A stretch of 17,176 nt of DNA, from NCBI GenBank assembly GCA_900549855.1, contig URPS01000044.1, positions 1-17,176 of the forward strand. The letters are read 5' to 3'. The translations under genes were made by a program, and so were the position numbers. Shown in pieces: positions 14,324 through 17,176 of the stretch. Each line of letters opens with the position of its first letter. Position 1 is the stretch's first letter. The notes under the pieces were generated by a model. It searched no databases. It saw nothing but the letters and a program-made list of their open reading frames with translations, and had not been told where the DNA came from. Origin of the DNA: an uncultured bacterium. Its GTDB lineage: Bacteria > Cyanobacteriota > Vampirovibrionia > Gastranaerophilales > Gastranaerophilaceae.

Positions 14324-14446
14324 ATGCACGAATACGTTTTTAAAATGAAAAAAGGTGATATTGAAATAGAACTTAAATCTGATGATTTAGAATTTGTAGA
14401 AGAACAGCTTAACAAATGGAGAGATGAGCTGCTTCAAGATAAGTAA
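14324..14446 (+). CDS. Small protein, 40 aa, stand-alone N-terminal module of its neighbour
   Basis: The ORF has a strong ribosome-binding site, AAGGAGG at 14313-14319, and a promoter upstream. It reads MHEYVFKMKKGDIEIELKSD and continues with DLEFVEEQLNKW. It aligns without gaps to residues 1-32 of the 245-aa protein encoded 22 nt downstream, with identities at M1, Y4, F6, K7, K10, G11, L17, D21, E23, V25, Q28 and W32. The pattern suggests a beta hairpin followed by an amphipathic helix. No signal peptide. It is likely co-transcribed with the next gene. The function is unknown; a partner or competitor of the larger protein is a reasonable inference. Confidence 0.72.
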   Translation: MHEYVFKMKKGDIEIELKSDDLEFVEEQLNKWRDELLQDK

Positions 14447-14468
14447 GTTTTATTAGTGTAGGTATTTT

Positions 14469-15206
14469 ATGTCTGTATATTCATTTAAAATTACAAAAGG
14501 GAAATTTCAATTATCTTTAACAACTACTGACCAAGAATTGGTAAGAGATCAGTTTGCGCTATGGGTTAGAAAATCTGCCGAATATGTACAAAAACACAAA
14601 GTCCAACAGTGCAAAGATATTGTTAATTCTCAAATTAGTGCAGAAAAAGAAATCACTCAACAAAAAATCGACGAGCAATTAAAAAGAATGCCTAAGCAAG
14701 AACCTGTAGTGAATACTGACGAACATAAAACACCGGACAAGGAGCTTGATATATTTTATGCTCCTAAAAAGGAATTTAAAACAACGGTTACTCCTGCAGA
14801 AATAGAACAAAATGAACAGTATGACAATTCTAGCAACAATTTTGATAATATACTTGAAAAATCTATTCAAGCACCACAAACTGAATTGTCATTTAAGCCT
14901 AGCCCTTCTATAAAGAAAGATAATGCTTTTATTAGTTTTATTACAGCACGACCACTAGAGAAGAAATTGGATTATCTTCTTATGACTGCATATTATTTCA
15001 CTCAATATGAGCAAAAACCTCGTTTTACATTAAAACAACTTAATGCAAAATTGATGCAAAATATTGCAGTTATTATCGACCACAGTGTATTGCAAGAAGC
15101 TATAAATAGAGATTACATTGAATGTTTACCTGATTTGACAGGGTTAGTCGGAGCTTCTGAATATCGATTAACGGCTTATGGCGAAAAAACTCTTTTAGAT
15201 AATTAA
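14469..15206 (+). CDS. Protein with small N-terminal module and C-terminal winged-helix-like domain
   Basis: Residues 1-40 repeat the module of the preceding 40-aa protein. Residues 41-150 are charged and low-complexity (Gln/Lys/Glu, many Asn), probably a flexible linker. Residues 155-245 form a compact domain: KLDYLLMTAYYFTQYEQKPR helix, FTLKQLNAKL, SVLQEAINRDYIECLPD, then EYRLTAYGEKTL. This layout matches a winged helix with a terminal LT-x-x-G-x wing, a fold used for DNA binding or protein contacts. No signal peptide. The ribosome-binding site is weak (AGG, 6 nt), consistent with dependence on translation of the upstream ORF. The fold assignment is from pattern only. Confidence 0.78.
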   Translation: MSVYSFKITKGKFQLSLTTTDQELVRDQFALWVRKSAEYVQKHKVQQCKDIVNSQISAEKEITQQKIDEQLKRMPKQEPVVNTDEHKTPDKELDIFYAPKKEFKTTVTPAEIEQNEQYDNSSNNFDNILEKSIQAPQTELSFKPSPSIKKDNAFISFITARPLEKKLDYLLMTAYYFTQYEQKPRFTLKQLNAKLMQNIAVIIDHSVLQEAINRDYIECLPDLTGLVGASEYRLTAYGEKTLLDN

Positions 15207-15217
15207 TTTATGTTATT

Positions 15218-15234
15218 ATCAGGGAGGCCCTGAT
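15218..15234. terminator. Short hairpin between converging genes
   Basis: ATCAGGG (15218-15224) pairs with CCCTGAT (15228-15234) around AGG. It lies 12 nt after the stop of the 245-aa gene and 33 nt from the end of the facing HAD gene. T runs are poor on both strands, so termination is probably weak. Confidence 0.4.
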
Positions 15235-15266
15235 TTACAGTTATTATAGTTTGTATATTAAAACAA

Positions 15267-16052
15267 TTAGAAGCAATATTTTTCAATCGCTTTTACAAAA
15301 CCGTCATTGAATACAGTGTCAGTTGTGTAATCTGCAATAGACTTTAATTCCTCTGTTGCATTGCCCATAGCAATTTTCACTCCGCCGGCTTTTAAAAGAG
15401 CTATATCATTGTTTTGATCGCCAATAGTTAAAGTTTCTGCTTCAGAAATTCCCCAATATTTTTGCAAGTATTTTACTGCGCAATATTTTGAAGCTTCTTT
15501 ATTAGAAAATTCCAAGAAATAAGGGGTTGATTTTACTATATATAAATCAGGAAAAATATTAGGTAATTCTTTTTCCAGTCTGTCAATTTTTTCCGGATGT
15601 CCATAATCTATTGCAAGAAGCTTATTAACCTTGTTTTTCTTAATATCACAAAAAGGTTTAATTTGATAATGCGTATGTAAATTTCCACAATACCGTTCAA
15701 TTTCCATACACTTCTTCTCTGAGAATAATTCATCATCATTATAAAGATTTACATGAATTTTTTCTTCTTTAGACCATGCCAGAACTTTTTCAGCTTGTTC
15801 TTCAGTAAGACAGCGCTCATAAAGAGTTTTTCCATCTTGTTTAATAAGTCCGCCTTGATAAGATACAACCGGAGTTGTCAAGCCTAAATCTTTAGCTATA
15901 AGAGTTGCTGCAGCATTCATACGACCGGTTACTAATACAACTTTTATATCTTTTTCATTAAGCTTTTTGAAACATTCTTTTACTCCTTCTGTAAAATCAC
16001 CTTCAGGAATTAAGATTGTACCGTCAATATCAGTAGCGATAAGTTTTATCAT
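15267..16052 (-). CDS. Cof-type HAD-IIB phosphatase
   Basis: This cytoplasmic HAD-superfamily hydrolase probably dephosphorylates small sugar phosphates or similar metabolites; the substrate cannot be read from sequence. All four motifs are intact: DIDGT (8-12, nucleophile Asp8 and acid Asp10), VTGR (41-44, Thr42), Lys189 in NKEASKYCAVKYL, and GDQNND (211-216) for Mg2+. The insertion between motifs II and III (about 85-180) is the type IIB cap. Its 261 aa is usual for the Cof/YwpJ group. The start overlaps the stop of the TolC-family gene as ATGA, so translation is probably coupled to it. No independent promoter is apparent. Confidence 0.92.
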   Translation of the reverse strand: MIKLIATDIDGTILIPEGDFTEGVKECFKKLNEKDIKVVLVTGRMNAAATLIAKDLGLTTPVVSYQGGLIKQDGKTLYERCLTEEQAEKVLAWSKEEKIHVNLYNDDELFSEKKCMEIERYCGNLHTHYQIKPFCDIKKNKVNKLLAIDYGHPEKIDRLEKELPNIFPDLYIVKSTPYFLEFSNKEASKYCAVKYLQKYWGISEAETLTIGDQNNDIALLKAGGVKIAMGNATEELKSIADYTTDTVFNDGFVKAIEKYCF

Positions 16053-17176
16053 AATAAATCCTCTTTTATCAGAATATCGTGCCCGATATCTTGCATTAAC
16101 TCAAGATACGAATAAAAATGACTGTGCATTGTTGATAAATAAAGTGTTAATATATCCTGATGTCCTTTTTCATTAATAACTAAATCATTATATGAGTTTT
16201 TTCCTTTAATATATCCTTCAGTAGAAAGTTTTACAATTTTTGCAGAATCCGCAAGAATCTTTTTTGAGTGTTCCATATTTTCTGCAGAATATTTAAAAAC
16301 ATTATAATCTTTTTTTAATTCATATTTGAGTTGATGTTCATAAGCTTTTTTGCTAACTTTACTGCGTTCCAAATAAATTTGAGCCTTTTGAATATCCGGT
16401 GTGAAATTATAAAGTATAGGCAAATCCATTCCGAAACCAACAAAAGCACCGCCATAATCATTTGGAGCGTTACGGTGGGCTTGCCAAGCGTATCCGCCGG
16501 CTACACTAAAATCCGGAACTCTTTGTCTTTTTGCCAAAGTCACTTCATCTTGTGATTTTTCAATATTCTTTTCTGAAATTTTTACTAAATAACTATATTG
16601 CAAAGCAACATTTTCTAAAAAATCATAATCTGGAAGTTTAATTTCCAAAAAAGCCCAATTTCCAAGCAACGTAGATTCTTTTGTATCATACATTACAGTA
16701 TCATTACCTGTATTAAGAATTTTATTCAACTCAAATTGTTTAGAGTATAAATTTGCTTTCGCACGATTTACGGCTATCAATTGCTGTGCATATTGAATAT
16801 CAGCTTTTAAGTTATCAATCTCGTAAGATGGATATTTTGGTTTATCTGTAGTAATCTTTACTAAATTTTTGAATAATTTTAAACGCTCTTCTTGAATGCT
16901 ATATACGGATTTGGCATATAAAACATCAAAATACCCTTGCATAATTTGTAGTTTATAATTATGCTCGGCTTGTTTTAATTCGGTTTCTTTTATTGAATAC
17001 TCTTTTATTGCAATATTTTTACGAACTCCACGTTTTAGAACTTCAATCGGCAGAGCAACTCCAGCTTGAGAAGAGTTACCAAGTGCAACATTACCCATTA
17101 CGATGTTACCCTGAATCTCCGGATTTTTTAGACGATTAGCAATCTTAATATCTTTTTCTGCAGCCTTTAATTCCAT
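16049..17176 (-). CDS. TolC-family outer-membrane efflux protein, 5' end outside the window
   Basis: The visible 375 residues have the TolC/CzcC pattern: an LKAAEKDIKIANRLKNPEI start typical of the first periplasmic helix, a beta segment IQGNIVMGN, long helices rich in Lys, Glu, Gln and Leu, and a second structural repeat with RVPDFSVAGGYAW (about 217-229) and GFGMDLPIL (about 247-255). Such proteins form trimeric outer-membrane channels for tripartite efflux pumps or type I secretion. No signal peptide is visible, and the Met at the edge sits inside the expected NPELKAAE-like motif, so the true start lies beyond 17176. Membrane-fusion and pump partners would be expected outside the window. 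It implies an outer membrane. The HAD gene follows with a 4-nt overlap. Confidence 0.9.
   Translation of the reverse strand: MELKAAEKDIKIANRLKNPEIQGNIVMGNVALGNSSQAGVALPIEVLKRGVRKNIAIKEYSIKETELKQAEHNYKLQIMQGYFDVLYAKSVYSIQEERLKLFKNLVKITTDKPKYPSYEIDNLKADIQYAQQLIAVNRAKANLYSKQFELNKILNTGNDTVMYDTKESTLLGNWAFLEIKLPDYDFLENVALQYSYLVKISEKNIEKSQDEVTLAKRQRVPDFSVAGGYAWQAHRNAPNDYGGAFVGFGMDLPILYNFTPDIQKAQIYLERSKVSKKAYEHQLKYELKKDYNVFKYSAENMEHSKKILADSAKIVKLSTEGYIKGKNSYNDLVINEKGHQDILTLYLSTMHSHFYSYLELMQDIGHDILIKEDLL

Overview
The window looks like chromosomal DNA from a low-GC, Gram-negative-type bacterium. It carries a TolC-family outer-membrane protein, several Sec signal peptides, a standard genetic code and very AT-rich spacers. 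The mix of genes (signal-peptide-bearing membrane pyrophosphatase, a degenerate matrixin/TPR protein, many lineage-specific helical hypotheticals) makes me favour a non-photosynthetic cyanobacterial relative such as Gastranaerophilales/Melainabacteria. That placement is inference from overall character, not from a marker gene.

Layout. 1-280: tRNA-Leu(UAG) on the minus strand with a near-consensus promoter, divergent from hppA. 281-2750: hppA, a K+-independent-type membrane pyrophosphatase, closed by a strong hairpin terminator. 2768-3676 (-): a helical-repeat protein resembling MgtE-N/FliG folds. 3741-4545 (+): an exported alpha/beta-hydrolase-fold protein with an abnormal catalytic set, apparently leaderless, behind a perfect palindrome. 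4540-7087 (-): a two-gene unit, 621-aa protein then 231-aa protein. 7223-9130 (-): a 635-aa protein that is a diverged paralogue of the 621-aa one. 9299-10228 (+): an exported protein of unknown function. 10258-10444: terminator plus a degenerate palindromic dispersed repeat. 10445-11155 (-): a HEAT-like protein starting with TTG. 11285-11449 (+): a 54-aa ORF. 11587-12597 (+): prs, PRPP synthetase, followed by a hairpin-rich spacer. 12887-14119 (-): an exported matrixin-like protein fused to TPRs whose three zinc-ligand histidines are all replaced. 14324-15206 (+): a 40-aa protein and a 245-aa protein that share the same N-terminal module. 15267-17176 (-): a TolC-family protein, cut by the window end, coupled to a Cof-type HAD phosphatase.

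The recognisable housekeeping part (hppA, prs, tRNA) concerns phosphate and nucleotide metabolism: PPi-driven proton pumping and PRPP synthesis. The remainder is lineage-specific. The most interesting signals are a repeated AT-rich box (core TACTTTTTATATA) before the 302-, 621- and 635-aa genes and near hppA and prs; two apparent pseudoenzymes exported from the cell; the tandem paralogues; and the autonomous 40-aa copy of its neighbour's N-terminal module. No CRISPR array, prophage or intact insertion sequence was seen.
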